From contig JBEVWC010000031.1 in the NCBI GenBank assembly GCA_040506775.1, positions 59,968 through 123,967 of the forward strand: DNA of 64,000 bases, written 5' to 3'. This stretch comes from Thiodiazotropha sp040506775 (GTDB lineage: Bacteria > Pseudomonadota > Gammaproteobacteria > Chromatiales > Chromatiaceae). Under the pieces are notes generated by a model. That model searched no databases and was not told the DNA's origin. It was given only the letters and a program-made list of their open reading frames with translations. This document shows positions 34,094 to 44,200 of this stretch, piece after piece (position 1 is the first letter of the stretch; the number at the start of each line of letters is the position of its first letter). The position numbers and the translations under genes were made by a program.

Positions 34094-36079
34094 TTACTTG
34101 AACAGCTTGGACTTGTCGACCAGATCCACGTGTGCACGCTTGAAGCAGGTGTAGGTCTTGGTCTCTTTGTCGTAGATGGAGTTCACAAAGCACTTCCAGT
34201 TTTCTTCATCGACGAAGTTCTTATCCATGCGGTAGTAGAAACCAGGATAACGAGACTCCTCACGGAACTGGATGTGTTTCATGTGAGCTTCAGCCGTCAG
34301 GATGCGGTGATAGTTCTCCCAAGCACGCAGCAGCTCGTGGAGGTCTTTCGCACGCATCTTCAGAGCGTCTTCCTTCAGCATTTCCAGCTTCTGTTCAGCC
34401 AGGGCCAGCATATGCTCGTTGGTGGTGTAGTAAGTGGCCACACCGGCAACGTACTCGTCCATGACCTTTTGCAGACGGAACTGCAGCATACGCGGAGTGA
34501 TGTAGTTGGGGTTCACATCAATCGCGGTGGTGTAGTCCTTGTGCTCAAGGTAGTTACGGACCGGACGGTAGATCTCTTCGATCAGGGTGTCCACGTCGGT
34601 GTCCAACTCAGGAGTGAGGTCCTTGTTGTCCATGACGTATTTCACCATCGCCTTGGCAGCCATACGGCCTTCAGCGTGGGAACCGGAAGAGAACTTGTGA
34701 CCGGAAGCGCCCACGCCGTCACCAGCGGTGAACAGACCGGCAACGGTGGTCATGCCACGGTAGCCCCAGTTCCAGCCTTTCGGCAGATGATCGGGAACAC
34801 CGGCCTGGGTCTCGTCAGTGGGCGCGCCCACATCGTCAGGACCGGAGGTCCAGATGCCACAGCAACCGGAGTGGGAACCCAGCAGGTAGGGTTCGGTGGG
34901 CATCAGCTCGGAGTTTTTCTTCTCCGGCTCGATGTTCTCACCCGCCCAGATACCACACTGGCCGATACACATATCCAGGAAGTCTTCCCAGGCTTCTGCT
35001 TCCAGATGCTTGACCTCGCGGGGAGACAGGGTCTCACGCAGGTTGGCCAGAGCGGTCACGGTGTCCATCCAGATGGGACCGCGGCCTTCTTTCATCTCTT
35101 TCAGCATCAGGTGGTTACGCAGGCAGGAAGCCGGAACGGCAGCCTGGCCGTAAGGAGGATAGTCGTCCAGCATCTCCTTGTTGCGGTCCATGTAGACTTC
35201 ACCGAAGGCGTTGGTGGCCTTGGATTTGAAGAGCAGGAACCAGGCGCCAACCGGACCGTAACCGTCTTTGAAACGGGTAGGTACGAAGCGGTTTTCCATC
35301 ATGGTCAACTCAGCACCGGCCTCGGCAGCCATGGCGTAGGTGGAACCAGCATTCCATACGGGGTACCAGGCACGGCCCTGACCCTCACCCACGGAGCGGG
35401 GACGGAAGATGTTCACGCAGCCGCCAGCGGCCAGCAGGATGGCTTTCGCCTTGAAGACGTACAGCTTGTGCTCACGAACGGAGAAACCGACAGCACCGGC
35501 GATGCGGTTCTTGTCGTTCTTGTCGTTGACCAGCTTGACGATGAAGATACGCTCCTGGATGTTGTCCATGCCCAGAGCTTTCTTGGCGGCCTCAGCGACG
35601 ATCCACTTGTAGGATTCGCCGTTGATCATAATCTGCCACTTACCGGAACGTACGGGCTTGCCGCCTTCCTTCAGGGGGGTCAGACCTTTGGAACCGTCGT
35701 GACGCTCACCGTTCTCGTCGGTCTTCCAGATCGGCAGACCCCACTCTTCGAACAGGTGCACGGATTCGTCAACGTGACGGCCCAGATCGTAGGCCAGATC
35801 GTCGCGGGTGATACCCATCAGGTCGTTGGAGACCATGCGGGCGTAGTCAGCAGGATCCTGCTCGGGACCGATGTAGGTGTTGATCGCGGACAGACCCTGA
35901 GCCACGGCGCCGGAGCGGTCCATGGCGGCCTTGTCGACCAGTTTCACCTTGATGTTGCCACCGGCAGCCTGCACCCAGGGACCGATCTCGTATGCGGCAC
36001 CGCTGCAAGCCATGCCACCGCCGATCAGAAGGATGTCTACCTCTTCCTGGACGACTTCCGGATTTCCGAATTCAGCCAT
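34094..36079 (-). CDS. aprA: adenylylsulfate reductase alpha subunit
   Basis: A 661-residue FAD subunit of dissimilatory APS reductase, which interconverts adenosine 5'-phosphosulfate with sulfite plus AMP in the cytoplasm. The N-terminus has the FAD-binding motif DILLIGGGMACSGAAYEI. Family-typical blocks follow, such as DRSGAVAQGLSAINTYIG, AILLAAGGCVNIFRPRSVGEGQGR, WYPVWNAGSTYAMA and GDGVGASGHKFSSGSHAEGR. The length is normal. The start has GAGG ~8 bases upstream. It lies 51 bases after aprB. Sulfur-oxidising bacteria use it in the oxidative direction and sulfate reducers in reverse; AprA sequence phylogeny would decide. No aprM, qmoABC or sat gene is in the window. Confidence 0.97.
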   Translation of the reverse strand: MAEFGNPEVVQEEVDILLIGGGMACSGAAYEIGPWVQAAGGNIKVKLVDKAAMDRSGAVAQGLSAINTYIGPEQDPADYARMVSNDLMGITRDDLAYDLGRHVDESVHLFEEWGLPIWKTDENGERHDGSKGLTPLKEGGKPVRSGKWQIMINGESYKWIVAEAAKKALGMDNIQERIFIVKLVNDKNDKNRIAGAVGFSVREHKLYVFKAKAILLAAGGCVNIFRPRSVGEGQGRAWYPVWNAGSTYAMAAEAGAELTMMENRFVPTRFKDGYGPVGAWFLLFKSKATNAFGEVYMDRNKEMLDDYPPYGQAAVPASCLRNHLMLKEMKEGRGPIWMDTVTALANLRETLSPREVKHLEAEAWEDFLDMCIGQCGIWAGENIEPEKKNSELMPTEPYLLGSHSGCCGIWTSGPDDVGAPTDETQAGVPDHLPKGWNWGYRGMTTVAGLFTAGDGVGASGHKFSSGSHAEGRMAAKAMVKYVMDNKDLTPELDTDVDTLIEEIYRPVRNYLEHKDYTTAIDVNPNYITPRMLQFRLQKVMDEYVAGVATYYTTNEHMLALAEQKLEMLKEDALKMRAKDLHELLRAWENYHRILTAEAHMKHIQFREESRYPGFYYRMDKNFVDEENWKCFVNSIYDKETKTYTCFKRAHVDLVDKSKLFK

Positions 36080-36130
36080 TTCATATACCTCGAATTATTT
36101 GTATTCCTGAATAATCTGACTGAAAGCCGC

Positions 36131-36604
36131 TTACTTGCGGATCAGCTCGCTGGGATTGCCGGCACGGTAGCCGTTCTGCTCATTGTGGTTGAAGAAACCG
36201 GGCTCGCCGATCTTCGCCATGTCTGCAGCAGGCTTGTTGCCGTAGGGGTCGATGGAACCCTCGGGAGTGGTGCGGATCGGGAATTTGAAACGCTTCATGG
36301 TGCCGTTACGGAACTTGATGGTCCACATGATGGAATCGGTACCGCGCAGGGGCTGTACAGAAGCACCCAGGGGCACGATATCGGCGTAAGGACGAGCTTC
36401 GATGGCCTGCTGAGGGCAGATCTTGATGCAGGAGTAGCACTCCCAGCACTGCTCAGGCTCCTGGTTGAAAGACTTCATGGCGTGACCGGTTTCGGAGCCG
36501 TCTTTGTCCAGTTTCATCAGGTCATGAGGACAGATGTACATGCAAGCTGTTCTGTCCTGGCCTTTACAGCCATCGCACTTCTCAGTACGCACAAATGTAG
36601 GCAT
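36131..36604 (-). CDS. aprB: adenylylsulfate reductase beta subunit (ferredoxin-type)
   Basis: A 157-residue subunit that carries two [4Fe-4S] clusters and passes electrons between AprA and the membrane quinone system. Ligand cysteines are C10, C13, C21 and C25 (CDGCKGQDRTACMYIC) for one cluster and C53, C56, C59 and C63 (CWECYSCIKIC) for the other. The C-terminal tail wraps around AprA in known structures and is present here (SIDPYGNKPAADMAKIGEPG). GGAG nine bases before ATG is a good ribosome site. It is the first gene of the aprBA transcript. Confidence 0.97.
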   Translation of the reverse strand: MPTFVRTEKCDGCKGQDRTACMYICPHDLMKLDKDGSETGHAMKSFNQEPEQCWECYSCIKICPQQAIEARPYADIVPLGASVQPLRGTDSIMWTIKFRNGTMKRFKFPIRTTPEGSIDPYGNKPAADMAKIGEPGFFNHNEQNGYRAGNPSELIRK

Positions 36605-37212
36605 GGTGTTTTTCTCCTAAGGGTTTCACTGCAGTGATTCAGCCGCCGCTTGACTGCCGCGACTTTCAAGCACAACCGGGATCAGACCGGCGTTATTCAT
36701 TTGAACTGTTTCCTGGCCCGTGGCCATCGGTGCCCGGAACCAATATTCGCACCCGATCCTGCCGACGCGGGTCCCGACACATCCTGGTCAAGACACGCAC
36801 TACCCGGATTCGGGGTGACAGACATTAATGCCTCACCCCCCCTTTAGCCAAACAATTTTTTCGGGAGGGCACATAAAATACGCTTATCAACTGAGGTTTA
36901 TCACCCGCCGAATTTCATTCCCTGAAAAGATAACCAATTGTTATCGCTGACTTTATTATCAACAAAACCATAAGGGTTTTTATTCGAAGCAAGCCTTTCG
37001 GAGGCAATCTATCTCTCTAGAGCTATCCCATGGGAGATAGGCCGGAGGCGACAAAAATCATTGAAGCGGCGCCATCCTACGCCTATTTGACGGGTTTCGC
37101 ACCCGATTTACCGATGGGGTGAAGCAAACCCGCACCCCGCGGGGTTACACGGCACCTGCCTTCAGTTACAGTTAGCCCTCGATCGACAACCCGTTGCGCG
37201 CATTTCCGCCCC
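36605..37212. other. divergent intergenic region between aprB and the thioredoxin/HEAT operon
   Basis: About 600 bases with no convincing gene. It must contain the strong aprBA promoter on the minus strand and the promoter of the plus-strand operon starting at 37213, but no -35/-10 pair is clear enough to call. The part from ~36840 to ~36990 is AT-rich. A seven-base inverted repeat, CTATCTC (37009-37015) and GAGATAG (37034-37040), encloses CTCTAGAG and CCCATGGG palindromes and might be an operator. Confidence 0.4.
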
Positions 37213-37884
37213 ATGAACGACTCCTTGAATAACAGCAGCACGATTCCGGACGCCCTGTTCCTGCTGGCCACCGGTTGCGCCCACTGTCCGGCGGTCCTGG
37301 AATCCCTCAACCAGATGCTCAAGCAGGGCCGTATCGGCCGGCTCGAGACGATCAACATCGCGGTCCATCCGCAAGCCGCCCAGGCTGTGGGCACCCGCAG
37401 TGTGCCCTGGACCCGGATCGGCCCCTTCGAACTGGAAGGCAGCCTGACCCCCGCAGAGGTGGCAAACTGGACCGAGCACGCGACCCGGCATACCGGTATT
37501 GACGAGTATTTCAGTGCCTGTCTGCAGGAGCAGAAACCGGACAAGGTGATTGCCTGGCTGGAACAGGAACCAGATGATCTGACCGCGTTGATAAGCCTGA
37601 TGACATCCGACGATACCCCGATGGCGGCACGCATCGGTGTTGGCGTGGTGATGGAACATTTCGAAGCGGATGCCCGCCTGCAGCGCCTGTTGCCGGACCT
37701 GATCCGGTTGTGCGCCCATCCCAAGGCGAATATCCGTGCCGACGCGGCACACTACCTGGGACTGACCCGTGCCGGGGAAGCCCGTGCCTGCCTCACCGCG
37801 CTGCTCGATGACGATCATCCCGACGTCCGCGAGATCGCGGAGGAGTCCCTTGAACAAATCGACCTGGCAGCCACGCCACACTGA
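37213..37884 (+). CDS. thioredoxin-fold plus HEAT-repeat protein
   Basis: A 223-residue cytoplasmic protein. The first ~95 residues look like a thioredoxin fold: FLLATGCAHCPAVLE with a CAHC active-site pair (C22, C25), and SVPWTRIGPFELEG where the cis-proline loop is expected. The remainder has helical repeats of HEAT type (DDTPMAARIGVGVVMEHF, HPKANIRADAAHYLGLTRAGEARACLTALLDDDHPDVREIAEESLEQ). It is divergent from aprBA and heads a four-gene plus-strand run. A redox or protein-interaction role is likely; a link to sulfur metabolism is only suggested by position. The ribosome site is weak. Confidence 0.8.
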   Translation: MNDSLNNSSTIPDALFLLATGCAHCPAVLESLNQMLKQGRIGRLETINIAVHPQAAQAVGTRSVPWTRIGPFELEGSLTPAEVANWTEHATRHTGIDEYFSACLQEQKPDKVIAWLEQEPDDLTALISLMTSDDTPMAARIGVGVVMEHFEADARLQRLLPDLIRLCAHPKANIRADAAHYLGLTRAGEARACLTALLDDDHPDVREIAEESLEQIDLAATPH

Positions 37885-37895
37885 CGCAGTCCAAT

Positions 37896-38447
37896 ATGAA
37901 TAAAAAGGATCAGATCCTGGCGGTACACGCCCAGTTCATCAACCAGGTGGTCATGACCGGCGCCAACCCGGAGCGCCAACAGGAGTTCCAGGCACTCCTT
38001 AAGATGGCCGAAAGCCAGGGATGGGACGCTCTGGTCCAGTGTCTGCTGAGCATTTTCCAGCAGGGCCGGCGTGACCTGGAGATTCTCAATCCCCTCGACG
38101 AGGAAGATCGAATCATTGCCGAGGCAGTACTCAGCGGCCTGCGGGACCCGGCCACCCTGCCGGATCCCAACGCCCGCCCCGATCCGGCCCTGGCGGCGCC
38201 CGGACTTGCCTCGATGATCCATGCCGCGGGCCAGGGACATCCCCAGGCCCTGCAACTGATCGCCCAGATGGCCGAGCAGATGAGCCGGGTGGGCGGCCCG
38301 ATGGGTCAACTGGCCTCGGTGATCCGTCCCCTGATCAACGGTGAACGCAATCCAGAGGTGTTGTGCAAACGCCTGGGCGGCAAATCCGAGGCCATGGTGA
38401 TGGGTATCCTCGAGGAACTGGCGCGCCTCGACGGGGGGGAATCCTGA
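37896..38447 (+). CDS. conserved protein of unknown function
   Basis: A 183-residue soluble protein I do not recognise. It is helical by composition: MNKKDQILAVHAQFINQVV, then LLKMAESQGWDALVQCLLSIFQQGRRDLEILNPLDEED with an EED turn, a Pro-rich middle (PDPNARPDPALAAPG), and a Gly/Met-rich second half (AEQMSRVGGPMGQLASVI, LCKRLGGKSEAMVMGILEEL). There are no signal, membrane or metal motifs. It starts 11 bases after the thioredoxin/HEAT gene, and its TGA overlaps the ATG of the DUF423 gene, so it is translated within this operon. Confidence 0.7.
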   Translation: MNKKDQILAVHAQFINQVVMTGANPERQQEFQALLKMAESQGWDALVQCLLSIFQQGRRDLEILNPLDEEDRIIAEAVLSGLRDPATLPDPNARPDPALAAPGLASMIHAAGQGHPQALQLIAQMAEQMSRVGGPMGQLASVIRPLINGERNPEVLCKRLGGKSEAMVMGILEELARLDGGES

Positions 38448-38821
38448 TGGCGCGCCGTTGGCTCGTAATGGCCGCTTTGAGCGGCATGCTGCTGGTCATC
38501 CTCGGCGCCTTTGGCGCTCACGCCCTGGAACCGCGACTGCCGGCCAACCACCTGGTGTGGTGGCAGAAGGCGGTTCACTACCAGGGTCTGCACACCCTGG
38601 CGCTGTTCGGCACCGGGCTGCTGGCGCTGCAACATCCCGGCCGCGCTCTGCAGTGGGCCGGGGGGCTTTTCCTGGCCGGAATCCTGCTGTTTTCCGGCAG
38701 CCTCTATGTCATGGCCCTGACCGGTCTGCGCAGCCTGGGCATGATCACCCCCCTGGGCGGACTCGCCTTCATCGTGGGGTGGTTTGCCCTGCTCGTTGCG
38801 GCCTGGCGCCTGCCCCGCTGA
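38447..38821 (+). CDS. DUF423 family small membrane protein
   Basis: A 124-residue protein with four hydrophobic helices, beginning RWLVMAALSGMLLVILGAFGAHAL. AFGAHALE and VHYQGLHTLALFGTGLLAL, then LLFSGSLYVMALTG and GMITPLGGLAFIVGW, form the conserved signature of the DUF423 (YgdD-like) inner-membrane family, whose function is unknown. The start is set by a TGATG overlap with the preceding gene; a longer open frame upstream belongs to that gene. It is followed 14 bases later by a methyltransferase gene with a GTG start. Confidence 0.9.
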   Translation: MARRWLVMAALSGMLLVILGAFGAHALEPRLPANHLVWWQKAVHYQGLHTLALFGTGLLALQHPGRALQWAGGLFLAGILLFSGSLYVMALTGLRSLGMITPLGGLAFIVGWFALLVAAWRLPR

Positions 38822-38835
38822 GGATAGACGAGAAC

Positions 38836-39771
38836 GTGGACCTCAGCGCGTTTGAAAACCGGCTGCGCAAAAACCAGCGTCACTGGAGCAAATGGGCCCG
38901 TCGGCGGGGCATCGGCTGCTACCGCTGCTATGACCGGGATATCCCCGAGTTTCCCCTGGCCATCGATTGGTACGAATCCGAGGTGCATGCCCAGGTCTAC
39001 GCCCGCAAGGGCCAGGAGCCCCTCGACGAAGCTACCGAAGCAGCCCTGGGCGAGGCGATCACCCGGGTGCTCGAAATCCCTGAATCGGCACTCGCATTCA
39101 AGACCCGGCAGCGCCAGCGCGGCCTGGCGCAGTATGAAAAGACCGGTGCGAGCGGGCGTCCGCGGATTGTTCACGAGGGGGGACTGCAGTTCGAGGTGGA
39201 CCTGCACAGCTATCTCGACACCGGCCTGTTCCTGGATCACCGGGAGACCCGCCAGTGGGTCCGCGAGCGGGCTCACGGACGGCGGATGCTCAACCTGTTC
39301 GCCTATACCGGCAGCTTCTCGGTCTACGCGGCAGCCGGAGGCGCTCTGTCGACCACCAGCGTCGATCTGTCGAACACCTACCAGAGCTGGACCCACCGCA
39401 ATCTGGCGCTGAACGGCTTCGACGGGGATGAACATGAACGGGTGCGTGCGGACGTGTTCGAGTACCTGGACCGGGCGGTGCGTGAACGACGCCTGTTCGG
39501 GCTGATCGTGCTGGACCCGCCCAGCTTCTCCAACTCCAAGAAGATGCTGGAGATCCTCGATGTGCAGCGTGATCATCCCCGCCTGATCGAGGCCTGCCGG
39601 AAACTGCTCACCCCGACCGGACTGCTGGTGTTTTCCACCAACCGTCGCCGCTTCAAACTCGATGCGGACCTCGAAGCCCTGCCCGGCACCGAGGAGATCA
39701 CCCGGATCACCCTGCCGGAGGACTTCAAGCGCCACCCGGCGCATCGCTGCTGGATCTTTCAGGCCGGGTAG
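38836..39771 (+). CDS. RlmK-like class I SAM-dependent rRNA methyltransferase
   Basis: A 311-residue enzyme corresponding to the C-terminal (RlmK) half of the E. coli RlmKL fusion, which makes m7G at position 2069 of 23S rRNA. Motifs: NRLRKNQRHWSKWARRRGI at the N-terminus, GLFLDHRETRQWV, motif I in LNLFAYTGSFSVYAAAGGA, and motif IV IVLDPPSFSNSKKM. The start is GTG 38836, with AGGATAGACGAGAAC upstream, 14 bases after DUF423 ends; the longer open frame reading into DUF423 is out of phase with that gene and rejected. The RlmL half is not encoded next to it, so here the two activities are presumably separate proteins. Exact target inferred from family. Confidence 0.85.
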   Translation: MDLSAFENRLRKNQRHWSKWARRRGIGCYRCYDRDIPEFPLAIDWYESEVHAQVYARKGQEPLDEATEAALGEAITRVLEIPESALAFKTRQRQRGLAQYEKTGASGRPRIVHEGGLQFEVDLHSYLDTGLFLDHRETRQWVRERAHGRRMLNLFAYTGSFSVYAAAGGALSTTSVDLSNTYQSWTHRNLALNGFDGDEHERVRADVFEYLDRAVRERRLFGLIVLDPPSFSNSKKMLEILDVQRDHPRLIEACRKLLTPTGLLVFSTNRRRFKLDADLEALPGTEEITRITLPEDFKRHPAHRCWIFQAG

Positions 39772-39969
39772 CTGAATCGCGCCGGTGCAAAAACGGCACT
39801 TGACGATTGTGGTTTGTAACAGTCTGTATTCAACCACCCACCCAGACACCCCCGGCATGGTCTGCGGTCAGCTTGATTTATCGCTAAAAAACAATGCGCT
39901 AGCCTGTTAGTTGAGCACCCGTTGCAAATTCATCGAGGGACAGCCGCCGGGCTGTCGGGGAAAACGGTC

Positions 39970-39983
39970 TTGACGCAGGTCAA
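39970..39983. promoter_or_regulatory. Crp/Fnr-family-type palindrome upstream of an RND operon
   Basis: TTGAC-GCAG-GTCAA is a perfect palindrome of the TTGAy-N4-rTCAA class bound by Crp/Fnr superfamily regulators such as Dnr or Fnr. It lies ~105 bases before the adaptor start at 40088 in a 316-base gap that contains no gene. A nearby hairpin, ACAGCC-GCCG-GGCTGT (~39942-39957), has no T-run. The regulator is unknown, and the site is predicted from its shape only. Confidence 0.45.
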
Positions 39984-40087
39984 AAATTCCACTGTGATAG
40001 GCAAAAACCAATGTTCCTCGCCAATTTCATTTAAAACAACCCGCAATCGTCCAGAGTCTTTCAAATTGCGCCGGGACGGAGACCATC

Positions 40088-41212
40088 ATGCTGAAACGAC
40101 TGTTCCTCACCCTTCTCGGCCTCGCCGTGCTGATCGGATTGCCTGCGCTGATCAAGATGCAGCAATTCCAGGCCATGGCCCAGATGCAGATGCAGATGCC
40201 CCCGGAAACGGTCACCGCCACCCAGGTGCGCAGCGAACGCTGGGCCGACACCGTCACCGCCACGGGAACCCTGGTGGCGGTTCAGGGCGTGACCGTCAGC
40301 GCAGAACTCGGCGGCAAGATCACCAAGATCGCCTTCGAATCCGGTGATCGGGTCAAGGCAGGGGACCTGCTGGTGCGTCTCGACACCACCGCCGAGGAGG
40401 CGCAGTTGCGCTCTGCTGAAGCGGCGGCCAAGCTGGCGCGGATCAACCTCGACCGCAACCGGGATCTGCGCAAGAACCGCACCATCTCCCAGGCTGACCT
40501 GGATACCGCCGAGGCCAACTTCAAACAGGCCACCGCCCAGGTGGACAATGTGCGCGCCACAATCGATAAGAAGACCATCACCGCTCCCTTCGCGGGATTG
40601 CTGGGATTACGCCAGGTCAATCTCGGACAGATCGTCGAACAGGGCACCCCGGTGGTGACCCTGCAGACCCTGGACCCGATCTACGTGGACTTTTCCCTGC
40701 CCCAGCAGCGCTATGCCAGCCTGAGCGTGGGCAGCACGGTACAGATCACCACCGACGCCGCGCCCGAGGAGGTGTTCGAGGGGCGGATCCTCGCGGTGAA
40801 CCCGGAGATCGACACCCTGACCCGCAGCGTGCGGATTCGCGCGGTGATGGCCAACCGGGGTGAACACCTGCGCGCCGGCATGTTCGCCAACGTGGAAGTG
40901 GTGCTGCCCAAGGAAGAGGACTACCTGATCATTCCCGCCACTGCGGTGCTCTATGCGCCCTATGGCGACACGGTCTTCGTCATCGACACCCAGAAGGATG
41001 AGACCACCGGCGAGGAGCAGCAGATCCTGCGTCAGCAGATCGTTCGCCTGGGTCGCACAAAAGGCGACTTCGTCGCCGTCAGCGAAGGCCTGAAAGCGGG
41101 TGAGATGATTGTCACCAGCGGGGTGTTCAAACTGCGCCCGAAGTCTGCCGTGGTCATCGACAACAGTCTGGCCCTGGACGCGAAACTCAACCCCGACCCG
41201 GCCAACCAGTAG
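40088..41212 (+). CDS. RND periplasmic adaptor, MexH/AcrA-like
   Basis: A 374-residue membrane-fusion protein. It begins with a hydrophobic anchor (MLKRLFLTLLGLAVLIGLPALI) and a Met/Gln-rich stretch, MAQMQMQMP. The lipoyl halves are GGKITKIAFESGDRVKAGDLLVRLD and PFAGLLGLRQVNLGQIVEQGT; between them is a helical hairpin (SAEAAAKLARINLDRNRDL). The beta-barrel has DPIYVDFSLPQQRYASL, and the C-terminal domain begins LIIPATAVLYAPYGDTVFVID. The gene is 56 bases ahead of the pump gene on the same strand. The Met-rich segment may be chance or may bind metal. Confidence 0.92.
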   Translation: MLKRLFLTLLGLAVLIGLPALIKMQQFQAMAQMQMQMPPETVTATQVRSERWADTVTATGTLVAVQGVTVSAELGGKITKIAFESGDRVKAGDLLVRLDTTAEEAQLRSAEAAAKLARINLDRNRDLRKNRTISQADLDTAEANFKQATAQVDNVRATIDKKTITAPFAGLLGLRQVNLGQIVEQGTPVVTLQTLDPIYVDFSLPQQRYASLSVGSTVQITTDAAPEEVFEGRILAVNPEIDTLTRSVRIRAVMANRGEHLRAGMFANVEVVLPKEEDYLIIPATAVLYAPYGDTVFVIDTQKDETTGEEQQILRQQIVRLGRTKGDFVAVSEGLKAGEMIVTSGVFKLRPKSAVVIDNSLALDAKLNPDPANQ

Positions 41213-41268
41213 TTGCCGTCGGGACGCGTCATTCAGCCGCATAACCTCATTACACGGATGCCACCGAC

Positions 41269-44200
41269 ATGGCCAGCATGAAAGCCTTTACCGACATTTT
41301 CATCCAGCGTCCCGTGCTCGCCATCGTGATCAATCTGTTGATCGTGATTGCCGGCATCGCCGCCTGGAACACCCTCAACATCCGCCAGTACCCGCGCAGT
41401 GAGAACGCCACGGTGAACATCTCCACCGTCTACGTGGGGGCCAACGCGGAGCTGGTGCGTGGTTTCATCACCACCCCCCTGGAACAGGCCATCGCTTCGG
41501 CGGACGGCATCGACTACATCGAGTCGAAGAGTCTGCAGGGCTTCTCCATGATCAATGCCCGGCTGAAGCTCAACTACTCCCCCACCAAGGCCCTCGCGGA
41601 GATCACCGCCAAGGTCAACCAGGTGCGCAACGACCTGCCGGTTGAGGCCCAGGTCCCGGCCATCTCGATCCAGTCGGCGGACTCCCAGTTCGCCTCGGCG
41701 TATATCAGCTTCTCCTCCGAGATCCTCTCCCAGGCGGAGATCACCGACTACCTGATCCGGGTGGTGCAACCCCGCCTCGCGGCGGTGGCCGGGGTACAGC
41801 GCGCCGATGTGCTCGGCGCACGCATCTTCGCCATGCGCATCTGGCTGCAGCCGGACAAGATGGCGGCACTGCACATCAGTCCCGCCCAGGTGCGCCAGGC
41901 CCTGGCGTCGAACAATTTCCTCGCCGCCATCGGCGCCACCAAGGGCAACCTGGTGCAGGTCAACATGACCGCCAACACCGACCTGCACAGTGTGGAGGAG
42001 TTCGAGCAGCTGGTGATCCTCCAGCGGGATGACAGCATCGTGCGCCTGCGGGATGTGGCCGATGTGACCCTGGGTGCCGAGGACTACGACACCTCGGTGA
42101 GTTTTTCCGGCAAGACCGCGGTGTTCATGGGCATCTTTCCGCTGCCCAACGCCAACACCATCGACGTGGTGAAACTGGTGCGCGAGGAGATCGGTTCGAT
42201 CGAACGGGACCTGCCCAGCGGACTTGAAGTGGACATCGGTTACGACGCCTCGGAGTACATCTCCAGCGCCATCACCGAGGTCACCAAGACCCTCGGCGAC
42301 ACCCTGCTGATCGTGATCCTGGTGATCTATCTGTTTCTCGGCTCCCTGCGCTCCGCGCTGGTGCCGACCATCGCCATCCCGGTCTCCCTGATCGGCAGCA
42401 TCTTCCTCATGCAGGCCTTCGGCTTCACCCTCAACCTGCTCACCCTGCTGGCCATCGTGCTTTCGGTGGGACTGGTGGTGGACGACGCCATCGTGGTGGT
42501 GGAGAACATCGAACGGCATCTGCGCGAAGGACGCAGCAAGCGCGAGGCGGCCCTGCTCGGCGCCCGGGAACTGCTCGGCCCGGTGATCGCGATGACCGTC
42601 ACCCTGGCGGCGGTATACATGCCCATCGCCCTGCAGGGGGGACTGACCGGCGCCCTGTTCCGCGAGTTCGCCCTGACCCTGGCGGGGACGGTGACCATCT
42701 CGGGCATCGTCGCAGTGACCCTGTCACCGATGATGTCCTCGCACATGCTGCATGACGCCGCCGACGAGGAGAAGGGCTTCACCGGCTGGATCAATCACCA
42801 TTTCGACCGCATGCGTCAGGGTTACGGCCGACTCATCGGCAGGACCCTGCAGGCCCGGCCCTTCGTCTACGCCATCTGGCTGGCGGTCGCGGTGGCCGCG
42901 GTACCCATGTACACCATGTCGCCCAAGGAGCTGGCTCCGAGTGAGGACCAGAGCGTGGTGTTCGGCATCATCAACGCCTCGGCCAACGCCACCGCGGATC
43001 AGAAACGCTTTTTCGGCAAGGCGGTGGAACAGACCTTCCTGAGCATTCCCGAGGCGGATCTCACCTTTCAGATTCTGTTCGCCCCCTCGGTCGGGGCACG
43101 TTTCGACGTGGACGGTTTTTCCGGTGTGGTGGTCAAACCCTGGCACAACCCCCGGGAACGCACCGTGTTCGAGATCCAGCAGGAGTTGCAGGGCAAGCTC
43201 TCGACGATTCCCGGTTTCCAGATCTTCGCCACCACCCCACCGGCCCTGCCCGGCGGCAGCAACTTCCCGATCGAGTTCCTCATCACCTCCACCGCGGACG
43301 CCAAACAGCTTTTGGATTTCGCCGAACAACTGCAGGGCAAGGCGGCCGCCAGCGGGATGTTCCTGTTCCCGCCGCAGATCGATCTGAAATATGACCAGCC
43401 GGAAGCCCGGGTGGTGCTGGACCGGGACAAGATCGGCGCGCTTGGACTGGACCTCAACCAGGTCGGGCGTGACATGGCCGCGGCCCTGGGCGGGGATTTC
43501 GTCAACCGCTTCAACATTTCCGGTCGCAGTTACAAGGTGATCCCGCAGATCGAGCGTTCCCAGCGTCTCAACCCGGAGCAGTTGACCGAGATCTATGTCA
43601 GCGGACCCCAAGGGCAACTCATTCCCCTGAGTTCCGTGGCGCACATCGAGAACAAGACCGTGCCCCGCTCCCTCAACCGCTTCCAGCAGCTCAACTCGGT
43701 GAAGCTCTCGGGGATGACCAACCGCACCCTGGACCAGGCCTTGAACGTCCTGGAAGAGGCGGCACAGGAGGTTCTGCCCCCGGGCTACTCGGTGGATTAC
43801 ACCGGCGAGTCGCGCCAGCTGCGCCAGGAGGGCAACAAGTTCCTGCCCGCCTTCGCCCTGGCCATCGTGATGATCTTTCTCGCTCTCGCGGTGCAGTTCA
43901 ACTCGTTCCGGGATCCCGGCATCATCCTCTTCGGCTCAGTGCCCCTGGCGATGTTCGGTGCGCTGCTGTTCACCTTCCTGAAGATGCCCAATCCCAACAT
44001 GCCCTTCTGGACCAACGGCTGGACCACGACCCTGAACATCTACGCCCAGGTCGGCCTGGTGACCCTGGTGGGCCTGATCTCGAAGAACGGGATACTCATC
44101 GTGGAGTTCGCCAACAAGCTCCAGGAGCAGGGACTGTCGAAGATGGATGCGGTCAGGGAAGCGGCCATGACCCGCTTGCGCCCGGTGCTGATGACCACAT

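Noticed and set aside
34130..36637. An 835-codon plus-strand frame opposite aprA and aprB
   Set aside because: It mirrors highly conserved aprBA codons; composition (His/Val/Gly rich) and lack of domain features mark it as a shadow frame.
38458..38835. Upstream extension of the RlmK-like frame into the DUF423 gene
   Set aside because: The extension is a shadow of DUF423 in another frame; the GTG at 38836 fits family alignment and ribosome-site position.
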